Assembly: GCA_000296795.1 (NCBI GenBank)
Contig: BAFH01000004.1
Span: 310,001-374,000 of the forward strand
Source of the DNA: Candidatus Jettenia caeni
Lineage (GTDB): Bacteria; Planctomycetota; Brocadiia; Brocadiales; Brocadiaceae
Length of the DNA: 64,000 nt
Direction: 5' to 3'
The stretch's first letter is position 1. Every line of letters starts with the position of its first letter. The position numbers and the translations under genes were made by a program. This document shows, one piece after another, positions 46,996 to 56,112 of the stretch. The notes beneath the pieces were generated by a model. The model was not told the DNA's origin and searched no databases. It was given only the letters and a program-made list of their open reading frames with translations.

Positions 46996-47339
46996 TCCAA
47001 CCCACCTCTTTTCCATATATAAAGATAACAGATAAATAAAATACCTATAAAGATTACCATTTCAATAAATCCAAACAGCTTCAATGACTGAAACGCTACT
47101 GCCCATGGATAGAGAAAAACAACTTCAATATCAAAAATAACAAATAGCATTGCAATAAGATAAAATTTTACAGAAAAACGCTCGCGAGCGGATCCTACCG
47201 GATCAATACCACACTCATACGGTGTGAGTTTTTCTGCGGTGGGCTTCTGCGTCCCAAAAATAGCCGAAAGTATTACATTCGTAACGGCAAAACCTAAAGC
47301 TATTATAAATAATATCAGTATAGGTAAGTACTCTACCAT
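46986..47339 (-). CDS. nuoA: NADH-quinone oxidoreductase subunit A
   Basis: The 117-residue subunit has three helices and the conserved loop [13 protein letters not shown] containing the quinone-site cysteine, then [22 protein letters not shown]. It is the first gene of the operon. No ribosome-binding site precedes the ATG, and a strong promoter lies almost on top of the start. Confidence 0.96.
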   Translation of the reverse strand: MVEYLPILILFIIALGFAVTNVILSAIFGTQKPTAEKLTPYECGIDPVGSARERFSVKFYLIAMLFVIFDIEVVFLYPWAVAFQSLKLFGFIEMVIFIGILFICYLYIWKRGGLEWE

Positions 47340-47348
47340 GATGGTGAC

Positions 47349-47376
47349 ATTATAGAATTATTTATAAAAAAGTCAA
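47349..47376 (-). promoter_or_regulatory. Sigma-70-type promoter of the nuo operon
   Basis: On the minus strand TTGACT (47376-47371) and TATAAT (47354-47349) are 16 bases apart. The predicted start of transcription is near 47342, only a few bases from the nuoA ATG, so the mRNA would have almost no leader. Confidence 0.65.
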
Positions 47377-47595
47377 AGATATTCACTTCAATAGTATGGC
47401 CGAAATTTAAAAAAATATTTCTCCCGCTCTTTATCCTTGTATGAGAAAAAAGAAGAAGAAATTAGATATGTTGCGATACCTACTGTTCACATATTCTACG
47501 AGATACTTATTGATAAAGCAAGTATGATACCATTTTAATATTTTGCCAAATAACCTATTCCCTTGCAGAGACGCAAAATCTTTCGCTCTTAATCC

Positions 47596-48483
47596 TTATG
47601 CCCGTGGGTGAAATTGCCGGTGGATACTTTTGAGGTACTGCTTACTAACGTGAGTATAAATCTGCGTGGTAGAAATATTGACATGTCCCAGCATTTCCTG
47701 GACTGAACGCAGATCGGCACCATTTTCCAACATATGAGTAGCAAATGAATGCCTTAGTTTATGGGGAGAAATATGGTCACGGATACCTGCTCTGTATGCG
47801 CAGTTTTTTACAATAACCCATATATTTTCTCTTCGAAGCTGTTTCCCCGCTTTTGAAAGAAAAAGATAGGCGCTATTCTGACTGTTCTTTATTTTTGGTC
47901 TGGCGATTGTCAAATAATTCTCAATAGCCCTAATTGCCTTTGTCCCAAGGGGAACAATGCGTTCCTTTGATCCCTTTCCCCTACACTTAACATAGCCATA
48001 TTCAAGGTTAATCCAATCCATCTGAATTGCAGATACTTCAGAAACTCTCGCGCCAGTAGCATACAAAAGTTCAAGGATAGCTTTATTCCTAATCCCTAAC
48101 TTCGTTTTTACATCAGGGACTAAAAGAAGCTCATCCACTTTATGGACAGGGATAACCTCCGGTAATCGTTTCCAAAGCTTTGGCGATTCAATCGAACTGA
48201 GAGGATTCTTTTGCAACTTTCCTTCTGAAAATAAAAATTTGTATAACATACGGATTGATACAACCGTACGAGTTATAGAGTTTATGGAAAGTCCACGCTG
48301 TTTTTCAGAGATAATGAAGCTGGTAATTGTATCGGGACGAACACTATGAAAATTTGGTATTTTTTTAGAAAGCAGAAAGGTGGTAAATATTTGCAGGTCA
48401 TGCCTGTAACTGAGAATGGTATTCCTGGATAAACCACATTCGACCATGATATAATTGATAAAAGAGTCAACAAGCTCTTGCAA
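47596..48483 (-). CDS. xerD: Tyrosine recombinase XerD
   Basis: The 295-residue protein has the SAM-like N-terminal domain and all catalytic residues of tyrosine recombinases: Arg in ATGARVSEV, Lys in GKGSKER, HKLRHSFAT, and LGHVNISTTQIYTHV with the nucleophilic Tyr. XerD resolves chromosome dimers at dif with XerC. Size and the lack of phage genes nearby favour the housekeeping enzyme, though XerC cannot be ruled out. Start is TTG at 48483 with GGAG eight bases upstream. Downstream to nuoA lie about 255 bases with no gene. Confidence 0.85.
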   Translation of the reverse strand: MQELVDSFINYIMVECGLSRNTILSYRHDLQIFTTFLLSKKIPNFHSVRPDTITSFIISEKQRGLSINSITRTVVSIRMLYKFLFSEGKLQKNPLSSIESPKLWKRLPEVIPVHKVDELLLVPDVKTKLGIRNKAILELLYATGARVSEVSAIQMDWINLEYGYVKCRGKGSKERIVPLGTKAIRAIENYLTIARPKIKNSQNSAYLFLSKAGKQLRRENIWVIVKNCAYRAGIRDHISPHKLRHSFATHMLENGADLRSVQEMLGHVNISTTQIYTHVSKQYLKSIHRQFHPRA

Positions 48484-48540
48484 TGGATTTACTCCACGAA
48501 TTCAATCTCTGAAGATTTTGAGCGCACTATTCTCGTTCTT

Positions 48541-50229
48541 TTATAAACGCCCGGATCTAAAAATGCCTACTGCCAACGCCAACCCAAGGATGCCGGCAAA
48601 AACAAACCCAAGAATGCCTAGCACGGGAAGGCCGTACATCAAAGGCCCCCTGTTCGACATAATAATAAGTGAAGAGCCAATAATCAAAGCAGAAACGACC
48701 ATGCTGAATGAGACGCGATTACTTGATTTATCCATCTCAAATATAAACTTTGAGAGTCCCTGATGCTCAAATTCAATTTTTAATGTCCCCTTTTTTATCT
48801 TTTTTACAATTTCATACGTATCTTTAGGAATCACCTTGAGAATATCCAATAATTCCGAAGAATAAAATACTGCGTCTTTGAATATGCGTTTTGGATCGTG
48901 CCGTTCATGTACCAGCCTTTCCACAAATGGTCTGGTATAAGCAATGATATTAAATTCCGGGTCCAACTGCCTGGCAATACCATCCATAGTAGCAATAGTC
49001 TTGACAAGAATGTGCATTTGTGGCGGTATCTTGAGTTTATGGCGTGTCATCACATCAATAGCTTGTGGAAGTACCATAGAAATTTCTATCTGTTTTAAAG
49101 GTATATCATAGTACCATTCTATAAGATCATTGATATCATGTTTAAAATCCCGCGCAGATTCCTCATCGACAAAAGAACCCAGCATTTCCAATGCTTTCAA
49201 AATACCCTGTATATTCTTCATTGATATAGCAATCAGGAGGTTCACAATAGCATAACGTGTCTCTTCATCGAGCCTGCCGACAATCCCAAAATCTACAAAA
49301 GCAATCGCATTGTTTGGAAGAATGAAGATATTTCCCGGATGAGGGTCTGCATGAAAAAATCCATCGATAAATACCTGCTGAAGGACGGCATTTGCGCCAT
49401 TTGCAGCAACAATCTTTTTCTCTTCACACGGACGGTGCCCGCACAAGTAATGATTGAGTTTAACACCTTTGATTTCTTCTGTAGTAAGCACCTTGGATTT
49501 CGTGTAATCCCAAAAGACTTTAGGAATATATGTCGTGGTGCTATCTTTAAAATTTTTGCAAAACCTGTCAATATTGTGTGCCTCGTATCGAAAATCGATC
49601 TCCTTCATAATAATCCTTGAGAACTCATCGACAATACTCACGGGGTCAAAAAACCGTATATCCTGCATATACCGATCTGCCAATTGAGCCAGGTTATAGA
49701 GAATATCAATATCTGTTTCAATCATTTTGCGGATATCTGGTCGCTGCACCTTTACAACTACATTCTCACCCGTCTTGAGTTGTGCCCGGTGTGCTTGCCC
49801 CAAAGAGGCGGCTGCAAGGGGAATTGAGTCGAATGAGGAGAATAATTCTTCAGGATAACTTCGAAAGGATTCCCATATCTGCTTTCTGACCTCTCCATAA
49901 CTGAACGGAGGAATACGATCCTGAAGTTTACTTAATTCCGTACAAAAGTCTTGTGGAATCAGATCGGGCCGGACACTGAGGATTTGTCCGAATTTTATAA
50001 ATGTGGGGCCAAGCTCTTCCAATACCTTTCTCAGTCGGACGGCTCGAGACTCTTGCGGCTCTGTGAAACGCCGTAATACACCCGTCTTGATAATACCCCT
50101 TCCAATAATATGGTCATTCAAACGAAGCTGTTGGATGGCAAAACCAAAACCGTGCTTCGTTAATATTCTTATGATTTGGTTAAAACGGCGAATATCGCGA
50201 ATCTTTTGACCTATTTTCCCAAACTGCAT
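48541..50229 (-). CDS. ubiB: UbiB/ABC1 family atypical kinase
   Basis: The 562-residue protein has the ABC1 signature LGPTFIKFGQILSVRPDLIP (the KxGQ motif), AAASLGQAHRAQLKTG in place of the P-loop, FFHADPHPGNIF and FVDFGIVG as the metal-binding Asp motif. Two hydrophobic helices close the C-terminus, as in UbiB. The family supports isoprenoid quinone synthesis through ATPase activity. A phasin-like gene precedes it by about 25 bases. Confidence 0.88.
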   Translation of the reverse strand: MQFGKIGQKIRDIRRFNQIIRILTKHGFGFAIQQLRLNDHIIGRGIIKTGVLRRFTEPQESRAVRLRKVLEELGPTFIKFGQILSVRPDLIPQDFCTELSKLQDRIPPFSYGEVRKQIWESFRSYPEELFSSFDSIPLAAASLGQAHRAQLKTGENVVVKVQRPDIRKMIETDIDILYNLAQLADRYMQDIRFFDPVSIVDEFSRIIMKEIDFRYEAHNIDRFCKNFKDSTTTYIPKVFWDYTKSKVLTTEEIKGVKLNHYLCGHRPCEEKKIVAANGANAVLQQVFIDGFFHADPHPGNIFILPNNAIAFVDFGIVGRLDEETRYAIVNLLIAISMKNIQGILKALEMLGSFVDEESARDFKHDINDLIEWYYDIPLKQIEISMVLPQAIDVMTRHKLKIPPQMHILVKTIATMDGIARQLDPEFNIIAYTRPFVERLVHERHDPKRIFKDAVFYSSELLDILKVIPKDTYEIVKKIKKGTLKIEFEHQGLSKFIFEMDKSSNRVSFSMVVSALIIGSSLIIMSNRGPLMYGLPVLGILGFVFAGILGLALAVGIFRSGRL

Positions 50230-50254
50230 GTATCGATTATTCCCTTTTCTTCTT

Positions 50255-50560
50255 TTAGATTTTCGATTCCCATTTCTTTATAATTTCTTCGAGTCTTTTC
50301 TGCATTTGCTGGAGTTCTTGCCTTGTTGGAATATCCAGCTTATGAAGTACCTTCTCCACGATGACTTCGGTCCTGGATTCAATTTCCTTTTTACTTGATA
50401 GAATTTTCTTCATAATTTCATTCACCAGTGCCTTTGCCTCTTCCCTCTTCATCTCTCCGTTTTTTACCATATCATCGATAAGCTCATCAACGTTCTCTTT
50501 TGTCATAAAAAGCGCCCCGACAGTCAGGTCTATTGCCTTCTTAATAATACCTGATATCAT
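50255..50560 (-). CDS. Phasin-like coiled-coil protein
   Basis: About 101 residues: a short hydrophobic start (ISGIIKKAIDLTVGALFMT) then long Lys/Glu-rich helices (RQELQQMQKRLEEIIKKW), the pattern of PhaF/PhaI-type phasins and related regulators. The ATG at 50560 has GAGG eight bases upstream and is preferred over a start at 50599. It is next to ubiB, a pairing seen elsewhere, so a membrane-linked role with the kinase is more likely than polyester granules. Confidence 0.65.
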   Translation of the reverse strand: MISGIIKKAIDLTVGALFMTKENVDELIDDMVKNGEMKREEAKALVNEIMKKILSSKKEIESRTEVIVEKVLHKLDIPTRQELQQMQKRLEEIIKKWESKI

Positions 50561-50697
50561 GATTTTTTCCTCTTTCATAAAAATGTACTCTACTATCAAA
50601 ACTGAACCACAGAGAATCCAGGAATCTTTTGAGCTTTTTCTCCGATATTTATGATGTATCTTCCCGTTTTCTATACCAGTTTTTGATACTATCAGAT

Positions 50698-51264
50698 TTA
50701 CTCGATAAGTACTAAGCCATATATATTAACCTCATCGGCCTTGTTCTTAAGCGTTTCTATTTTTAAATCATGATTTCTTACTGTTTGATACACATCAATA
50801 CCACATGCCTCCATAGAGGGCCGCGCTTCTGCTGTATGAGTACAAGCCGAAGATGTTGCACAACTTTCACATAATTTACAAGGACCGGCGCCGAGGCCGA
50901 AAGCTTTATAGAATCCCATAGAAAAGGCTGCTTTTTCTATCTCTGTAGTTATATAACGCATCTGCCAGCTTATATGCCCATGCAAGAGCAACGCCTTATT
51001 ATATTCTCTGAGAATGTCCTTCATATCATCATACGCCGGAGAATGGGGGGGACAGGTTAGTTTTTTCCCATATTCATCGCATCCATATCTGCATTTTAAT
51101 TGAACCCAGCGTCCAATAACAATGGTTTTGGTAGAAATAATAATAGCCTGTTCACAGCCCAGTTCTAAAGATTTTTTCATTAAAGCATTCCACAAATCAG
51201 CAGGGTCCTGATGCGGTATACTCATATTCTGAACTTCAGGTGCAGTTGAATTTTGGATATGCAT
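50698..51264 (-). CDS. DUF2284 metal-binding protein
   Basis: The 188-residue protein has two cysteine clusters: CRYGCDEYGKKLTCPPHSP near residue 60 and GAGPCKLCESCATSSAC near residue 125, with RPSMEACGIDV after it. This is the DUF2284 layout, thought to bind metal or an iron-sulfur cluster. Function is unknown. GGAG precedes the ATG. The next gene on the same strand, 288 bases upstream, is also Cys-rich. Confidence 0.8.
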   Translation of the reverse strand: MHIQNSTAPEVQNMSIPHQDPADLWNALMKKSLELGCEQAIIISTKTIVIGRWVQLKCRYGCDEYGKKLTCPPHSPAYDDMKDILREYNKALLLHGHISWQMRYITTEIEKAAFSMGFYKAFGLGAGPCKLCESCATSSACTHTAEARPSMEACGIDVYQTVRNHDLKIETLKNKADEVNIYGLVLIE

Positions 51265-51552
51265 ATCCAGGTCTCCTCATGGTTAGTCTTACTCTGTGAT
51301 GTACTATAAACGAGGCAGAATATTTAATCAATATCTTTTCTCTAAGATCAAGATTGTTGACACCGTTATTTTAGCCTTAATACCTTGAAATAGAAAGAAT
51401 TCTCGCAACAGGAAAACAAAGATATCATCGGTAAAATTGCAAAATTTCAGGAATGACGATACGATCTGCAAACTATACTATGATAAGTGTTTAAAAGAGA
51501 CAGGAGGATTATACTGCAAATTTAATAGTGGAAACAGAAACATATATGATCT

Positions 51553-52239
51553 TTATAACCCTTTCCTCATAAAAGAATCGATCGTCTCGAGTACGCTATT
51601 GATATCCAGTGCAACAATGCTCGTTAACGTCATAAATAGATAAAGAGCATTCAGATTGGCATCCTTATTTGAGGCATCCCGAAGACGATTTATAAGATGA
51701 ACATTCACCGTTTCCAACTGTTTATACAGTTCTTCGACACCCTTTAAATTCCAATCCGGATCAAATATACCCTCACAGTATATCGAATGTTGTTTAATAA
51801 GATAAGCACCTACCAGGTGGTAAACCGTTTCATCCAGGGTAGCAAATGGCAGATGGAAGTATGCTAATGGCTTAAGTCTGGAAAGAATAGGACAACTACC
51901 CGAAGCCATAATAAGTCCAAAAAGGGACTTTAAGGCTTCCTGCACACTGCAATTTTTAAAGAATGAACGGTCTTTTGTATGCACCCATACATCTACCGGT
52001 TCAATGGAGATAACATCTCCAAATTTCTTAGCGACTCCCTCAATATCCAATGCGACAGGACAATACATGCAGTCCGATACGCGAAGTGGGCAATTACTGC
52101 ATTGGTTGTAATCTAGTTTTGTCCAGAAGGCGTGCATCTCATTCTTTGCCATTTCCTTACAATCCTGCCTGTCAATATCAACCTCGAATGTATAATCTTT
52201 GCCGCTCTTTAAATGTAAGTTGTAAATAATTTTATTCAT
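51553..52239 (-). CDS. Unrecognised Cys-rich protein
   Basis: About 228 residues. The N-terminal 40 are a beta-type region (KIIYNLHLKSGKDYTFEVD), followed by CSNCPLRVSDCMYCPVA, a compact set of four cysteines able to bind zinc or iron-sulfur, and a C-terminal helical domain of 140 residues. I do not recognise the family. The ATG at 52239 with AGGA upstream is better than a TTG at 52275. It lies upstream of the DUF2284 gene on the same strand. Confidence 0.7.
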   Translation of the reverse strand: MNKIIYNLHLKSGKDYTFEVDIDRQDCKEMAKNEMHAFWTKLDYNQCSNCPLRVSDCMYCPVALDIEGVAKKFGDVISIEPVDVWVHTKDRSFFKNCSVQEALKSLFGLIMASGSCPILSRLKPLAYFHLPFATLDETVYHLVGAYLIKQHSIYCEGIFDPDWNLKGVEELYKQLETVNVHLINRLRDASNKDANLNALYLFMTLTSIVALDINSVLETIDSFMRKGL

Positions 52240-52372
52240 TACAAAAATCCTATCAGTTTTATTTACGTGCGTCAATTAACATCTATCTCTGGTAATACAT
52301 CAAATAAGAATATTGATAAATACCGCAAGCAGCAGTTACAAGTCCTGAGAAAACACACAAGGGGATTATATC

Positions 52373-52401
52373 TTGACAATGAGTTTTGATATGCTTATAC
52401 T
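52373..52401 (+). promoter_or_regulatory. Strong sigma-70-type promoter ahead of tRNA-Arg
   Basis: TTGACA at 52373-52378 and TATACT at 52396-52401 are exactly 17 bases apart. It faces the tRNA-Arg and tadA genes about 150 bases downstream; the rest of the gap holds no gene. Confidence 0.6.
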
Positions 52402-52548
52402 TTTCTTATTCAATTTACACACCTCCAGCAATAGTAGTAACCCTTTACATTTTAAATTCATTTTATTACTGATCTATCGCTTAAAGTTTTGAAAGATATT
52501 TTCTGACAATGGTATTTTGCTTTCGGTAAGGCGAAAGAGATCTAAAGA

Positions 52549-52622
52549 GCGCCCATAGCTCAATTGGATAGAGTCACGGACTACGAATCCGGAGGTTGGA
52601 GGTTCAAATCCTCCTGGGCGCG
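52549..52622 (+). tRNA. tRNA-Arg (anticodon ACG)
   Basis: A full cloverleaf: acceptor GCGCCCA/TGGGCGC with discriminator G, a D-arm, anticodon loop CTACGAA and T-arm GGAGG-TTCAAAT-CCTCC. CCA is not encoded. The A34 of ACG must be deaminated to inosine, and the deaminase gene tadA follows 78 bases downstream. A short T-run follows the tRNA. Confidence 0.95.
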
Positions 52623-52700
52623 TTTTTCATTATTATAATTATCGGCAAAACATAGGTATGTTGAGTACCTGCGGAAAGTTTGTACAAGCATCTATAAATT

Positions 52701-53171
52701 ATGGAAGATAGTACGGGCAAACATGAATATTTTATGAGGCAGGCCCTTGCCGAGGCGAGAAAGGCTGCAGAAAAAGATGAAGTGCCAATCGGCGCTGTGA
52801 TTGTTTATGAAAACCACATAATAGCTCGTGCACATAATCAGCGAGAAATGCTCAACGATCCTACTGCCCATGCGGAAATGATAGCAATAACTCAAGCTGC
52901 CGCACATTTACAAAACTGGCGTTTAACAGGAACAACAATCTATGTAACTTTGGAACCTTGTGCAATGTGTGCCGGCGCTTTAGTGCAATCGAGGATTGAT
53001 ACCCTTGTTTATGGGACTCCAGATAAAAAGGCCGGGGCTTGTGCATCGGTTATAAATCTTGTTCAGGAACCGAGGTTTAACCATCGTTTGAATGTTCTGT
53101 CAAATGTCCTTGCCGATGAATGTAAACATATATTGCAAAAATTCTTTTTAGAAAACTGCCGTACGAAATAA
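52701..53171 (+). CDS. tadA: tRNA-specific adenosine deaminase TadA
   Basis: The 156-residue deaminase has the zinc site HAEMIAI (catalytic Glu) and PCAMCAGALVQ, and the start YFMRQALAEARKAAEKDEVPIG, all as in TadA. It converts A34 of tRNA-Arg(ACG) to inosine so that one tRNA reads CGU, CGC and CGA. Its only expected substrate tRNA is encoded just upstream. The RBS is weak. Confidence 0.93.
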   Translation: MEDSTGKHEYFMRQALAEARKAAEKDEVPIGAVIVYENHIIARAHNQREMLNDPTAHAEMIAITQAAAHLQNWRLTGTTIYVTLEPCAMCAGALVQSRIDTLVYGTPDKKAGACASVINLVQEPRFNHRLNVLSNVLADECKHILQKFFLENCRTK

Positions 53172-53191
53172 CGAGGCAATTTTTACCTATA

Positions 53192-53283
53192 GGAGAGGTG
53201 CCAGAGTGGTTGATCGGGACGGTCTCGAAAACCGTTTCCCGCTTAAAAGCGGGACGTGGGTTCGAATCCCACCCTCTCCGCCA
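53192..53283 (+). tRNA. tRNA-Ser (anticodon CGA)
   Basis: Acceptor GGAGAGG/CCTCTCC, anticodon loop CTCGAAA, a long variable arm (CCCGCTTAAAAGCGGG) typical of tRNA-Ser, and T-arm GTGGG-TTCGAAT-CCCAC. CCA is encoded. Confidence 0.95.
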
Positions 53284-53477
53284 GTTAATAATTGAGAATT
53301 AAGGAATCATTAATTATAATTAAGAATACCTATTCCTTACGATACATTATCGCGGTTCTGCTCCTTTGTGAACTATAGATCTTTAGAGAAGTATGTATGT
53401 ATGTAAGTATCACGCCTATACGCTGTAAGAAATTTTTGAAGCCTTGTTTCACGATACTATCATTCATGTGTTGTTTT

Positions 53478-53570
53478 GGAGAGGTGTCAGAGAGGCCGAA
53501 TGAGCGCGCTTGGAAAGCGCGTATACCGACAAAATCGGTATCGCGGGTTCGACTCCCGCCCTCTCCGCCA
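53478..53570 (+). tRNA. tRNA-Ser (anticodon GGA)
   Basis: Acceptor GGAGAGG/CCTCTCC, anticodon loop TTGGAAA, long variable arm (ACCGACAAAATCGGT) and T-arm GCGGG-TTCGACT-CCCGC. CCA is encoded. The 194 bases before it contain only a short ATGT repeat. Confidence 0.95.
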
Positions 53571-53584
53571 TATTAATATTAAAA

Positions 53585-53862
53585 GGCCGTGCTAGATGGG
53601 GAGCTAGCGGTACCCTGTAACCTGCAACCCGCTACAGCAGGATCGATCGCTTTTTTGAGGGCTCACAGACTGTTAGCTTTATCAATGTAAGGGGTGTTGA
53701 AGGCTGGATCTCATGCAATAAGAGACGCTGCGAACCTGGTCAGATGCGGAAGCAAGCAGCCATAAGCATTTGTCCTTATGTGCCGTGAGCAAGTCTGGCC
53801 TGAGCTTACTGCATTGGTAAACTAATGGAAACGGGAACAAAAAAAAGTGCACGGCCTTTTTT
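53585..53862 (+). ncRNA. ffs: Signal recognition particle RNA, long form with Alu domain
   Basis: The ends GGCCGTGC and GCACGGCC pair and are followed by six T, so the terminal stem also acts as terminator. The 5' part (GCTAGATGGGGAGCTAGCGG, then CCCTGTAACCTGC) matches the Alu domain of Bacillus-type SRP RNA. GGTCAGATGCGGAAGCAAGC carries the GGAA tetraloop and Ffh-binding bulges of helix 8. The length of about 270 nt makes it the long type rather than the 4.5S type. It lies between two tRNA-Ser genes and dnaX. Confidence 0.93.
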
Positions 53863-53967
53863 ATAGAATTATAGCGATATTCCGAATTTTCATTTCTACA
53901 AATCTTTCATAACACGGCATGGTTTCCACAGTTTTCTGCAAGTTAAGAAACAACAGAATAAAGCATA

Positions 53968-53996
53968 TTGATATGGGTAGAATAACAAAGTATAAT
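53968..53996 (+). promoter_or_regulatory. Sigma-70-type promoter of dnaX
   Basis: TTGATA at 53968-53973 and TATAAT at 53991-53996 are 17 bases apart. Transcription would start near 54003, giving a leader of about 30 bases with GAGG ahead of the dnaX ATG. Confidence 0.65.
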
Positions 53997-54033
53997 AAGT
54001 TTAACGTTTTATAACTATTGAGGTAATTAGCGA

Positions 54034-55701
54034 ATGTCTTATGTCGTATTAGCACGCCGGTATCGCCCTCAAACTTTTGAGGATCTCGTAGGGCAAGAAT
54101 CGATAGTAACAACTCTTCGGAATGCCATCCGCTTCAACAGGGTTGCTCACGCTTATTTGTTAGCAGGACCTCGGGGCGTGGGTAAGACCTCGATGGCACG
54201 CATAGTATCCAAGGCATTGAATTGCCAGCATGGTCCTACAGATACTCCCTGTAATACCTGTGATATTTGCCGATGCATCTCCGAAGGAAAGGATATTGAT
54301 GTCCTGGAAATAGATGGTGCCTCGAATCGGGGGATTGATGAAGTAAGAAATATACGACAAAATGTAAATTACGCCCCATCACGCGCACGCTATAAAATTT
54401 ATATTATTGATGAAGTACATATGCTAACACGCGAGGCTTTTAATGCGCTTCTAAAAACTCTTGAAGAACCGCCGCCACATGTTAAATTTATTTTCGCCAC
54501 AACGGCGGTTAACCGGTTGCCTGAAACTGTTCAATCACGATGTCAGCGGTTCGATTTTAAGAATATTTCTATCCATGATATTGAAAAGCGGCTTCTTGAT
54601 ATCTCTAAAGCTGAAGGCGTACACATTGACCCCTTAGCTCTTCACATGATAGCAAGATATGCTAAGGGCGGATTACGGGATTCCCAATCAGTCCTGGATC
54701 AGCTTCTCTCTTTTTGCAAGGATACGGTATCCTTAGAAGACGTAAATTTTGTTTTGGGCTGCATTGACGAAGATAAACTCCTGGGTATGTTCGACAGCTT
54801 CGTAAAAAAAGAGGTATCCTCTGCCCTGAAGATCGTGGATACTGTTCTCAATGAAGGAAAAACGTGTGGAGAGTTTATAGATCAGATGCTTTTGTGTATC
54901 AGGGAACTTCTGATTTTTTCTTCTTGTGGACAAGATGCTAAATGGATAGAGTTTAATACATCTCTTATACAGCGACATGGAAAGTCTTTTTCTGGCGATA
55001 CTTTACTCTATATGATTCAATTGCTGTCAGAGACGAGAGTGCGCACTACGGATTCTCTCTTACACCGTATCTTACTTGAAACGGCTATCATTAAATTATG
55101 CCGAATGGAATCTATCGGCTCATTGCATGAAATCGCAGAAAAAATTGCATCTCTGGAAGATAGATTTATAAAATTAGACAGTAAAGATACAGAGAAAAAG
55201 CAAGAAATTATACCTGCACAAAAACCTCTTGTTCCGGAAATGGTGTCAGAACCGATATCGGAAGGATATACTACAATAAAAACTGAGAGTAAAAATGTTG
55301 AAATGCAACATGATGAAAAAAGTCTTTGGGAAAAAATTCTTTTTATAGTGCAAGGCAAAAAAAAATCTACCTGGTCACTTCTTAAGGAAGGCCGATTGAC
55401 CGAAATAAAAGATGGAGATATAACGATCGAGTTTCCGGGTAATTATACCTTTCACATGCAAAGACTCAGTCAAATAGAAGAAAAAAAACTTATAGAGCAG
55501 TGTATAAAAGAAGTACTCCAGAGTAGTGTGAGACTAAAATTCGCTATAGCAAAAAACATACATCCCGAAAAAAACAAAACAAATTTATCATCAGATCATG
55601 ACCCTTCTGATCAAATTGCGGTCAATCCTGTATGCTCTGAACCAGTGGTAAATAAGATCGTAGAATTGTTTGATGGTCATGTCATGAAAGTAAATAAATA
55701 G
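54034..55701 (+). CDS. dnaX: DNA polymerase III subunit tau (and possible gamma)
   Basis: The 555-residue clamp-loader subunit has Walker [14 protein letters not shown] near residue 45, the zinc module CNTCDICRC, Walker [10 protein letters not shown] and the sensor region [20 protein letters not shown]. The domain after residue 370 is the variable tau part. At codons 442-444 nine consecutive A residues encode Lys-Lys-Lys. A one-base slip there would end the protein after six further residues, at about 450, close to known gamma lengths. The gene is followed by ybaB and recR. Confidence 0.95.
   Translation: MSYVVLARRYRPQTFEDLVGQESIVTTLRNAIRFNRVAHAYLLAGPRGVGKTSMARIVSKALNCQHGPTDTPCNTCDICRCISEGKDIDVLEIDGASNRGIDEVRNIRQNVNYAPSRARYKIYIIDEVHMLTREAFNALLKTLEEPPPHVKFIFATTAVNRLPETVQSRCQRFDFKNISIHDIEKRLLDISKAEGVHIDPLALHMIARYAKGGLRDSQSVLDQLLSFCKDTVSLEDVNFVLGCIDEDKLLGMFDSFVKKEVSSALKIVDTVLNEGKTCGEFIDQMLLCIRELLIFSSCGQDAKWIEFNTSLIQRHGKSFSGDTLLYMIQLLSETRVRTTDSLLHRILLETAIIKLCRMESIGSLHEIAEKIASLEDRFIKLDSKDTEKKQEIIPAQKPLVPEMVSEPISEGYTTIKTESKNVEMQHDEKSLWEKILFIVQGKKKSTWSLLKEGRLTEIKDGDITIEFPGNYTFHMQRLSQIEEKKLIEQCIKEVLQSSVRLKFAIAKNIHPEKNKTNLSSDHDPSDQIAVNPVCSEPVVNKIVELFDGHVMKVNK
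55357..55365 (+). other. A9 slippery run in dnaX
   Basis: Nine A residues occupy three in-frame AAA codons. The -1 frame after the run reads six codons and a TAA at 55383-55385; the +1 frame also stops within eleven codons. Candidate site of transcriptional slippage or ribosomal frameshifting that would make a gamma-like product. Confidence 0.5.
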
Positions 55702-55715
55702 AGGAGGTCAATACG

Positions 55716-56069
55716 ATGAAGGGTTTTGGCAATATTACAGAAATGATGAAACAGGCGCAAAAACAGGCGCAAAAGATGCAAAAGCAAATGGAGGATATTC
55801 AAAACGATTTGAAAGAGCGAGTCGTAGAGGCGAGTTCCGGCGGTGGAATGGTTACGGTCCACATGAATGGAAAACAAGAGATCCTCTCAATTAAAATCGA
55901 TCCGGAGGTTGTAGATCCAAAGGATGTTCAGATGCTTGAAGACCTTATATTATCAGCAATTTCACAAGCACTGAAAAAATCTCAGGAATTGTATCAATCC
56001 GAGATGGGGAAACTTACCGGCGGATTAAATATTCCCGGATTACAAGGAATGTTTGGGGGTGGAATGTAA
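55716..56069 (+). CDS. ybaB: YbaB/EbfC family nucleoid-associated protein
   Basis: The 117-residue protein starts with [19 protein letters not shown], has the helix-rich first part and the [19 protein letters not shown] beta-sheet of the YbaB family, and ends with a Gly/Met-rich tail. It binds DNA as a dimer. It lies 14 bases after dnaX with GAGG ahead of the start and precedes recR, the widespread order. Confidence 0.93.
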   Translation: MKGFGNITEMMKQAQKQAQKMQKQMEDIQNDLKERVVEASSGGGMVTVHMNGKQEILSIKIDPEVVDPKDVQMLEDLILSAISQALKKSQELYQSEMGKLTGGLNIPGLQGMFGGGM

Positions 56070-56112
56070 CTATGAGAAATTATGAGTAAAAGGTTTTAAG
56101 AGGTTCTTTATT

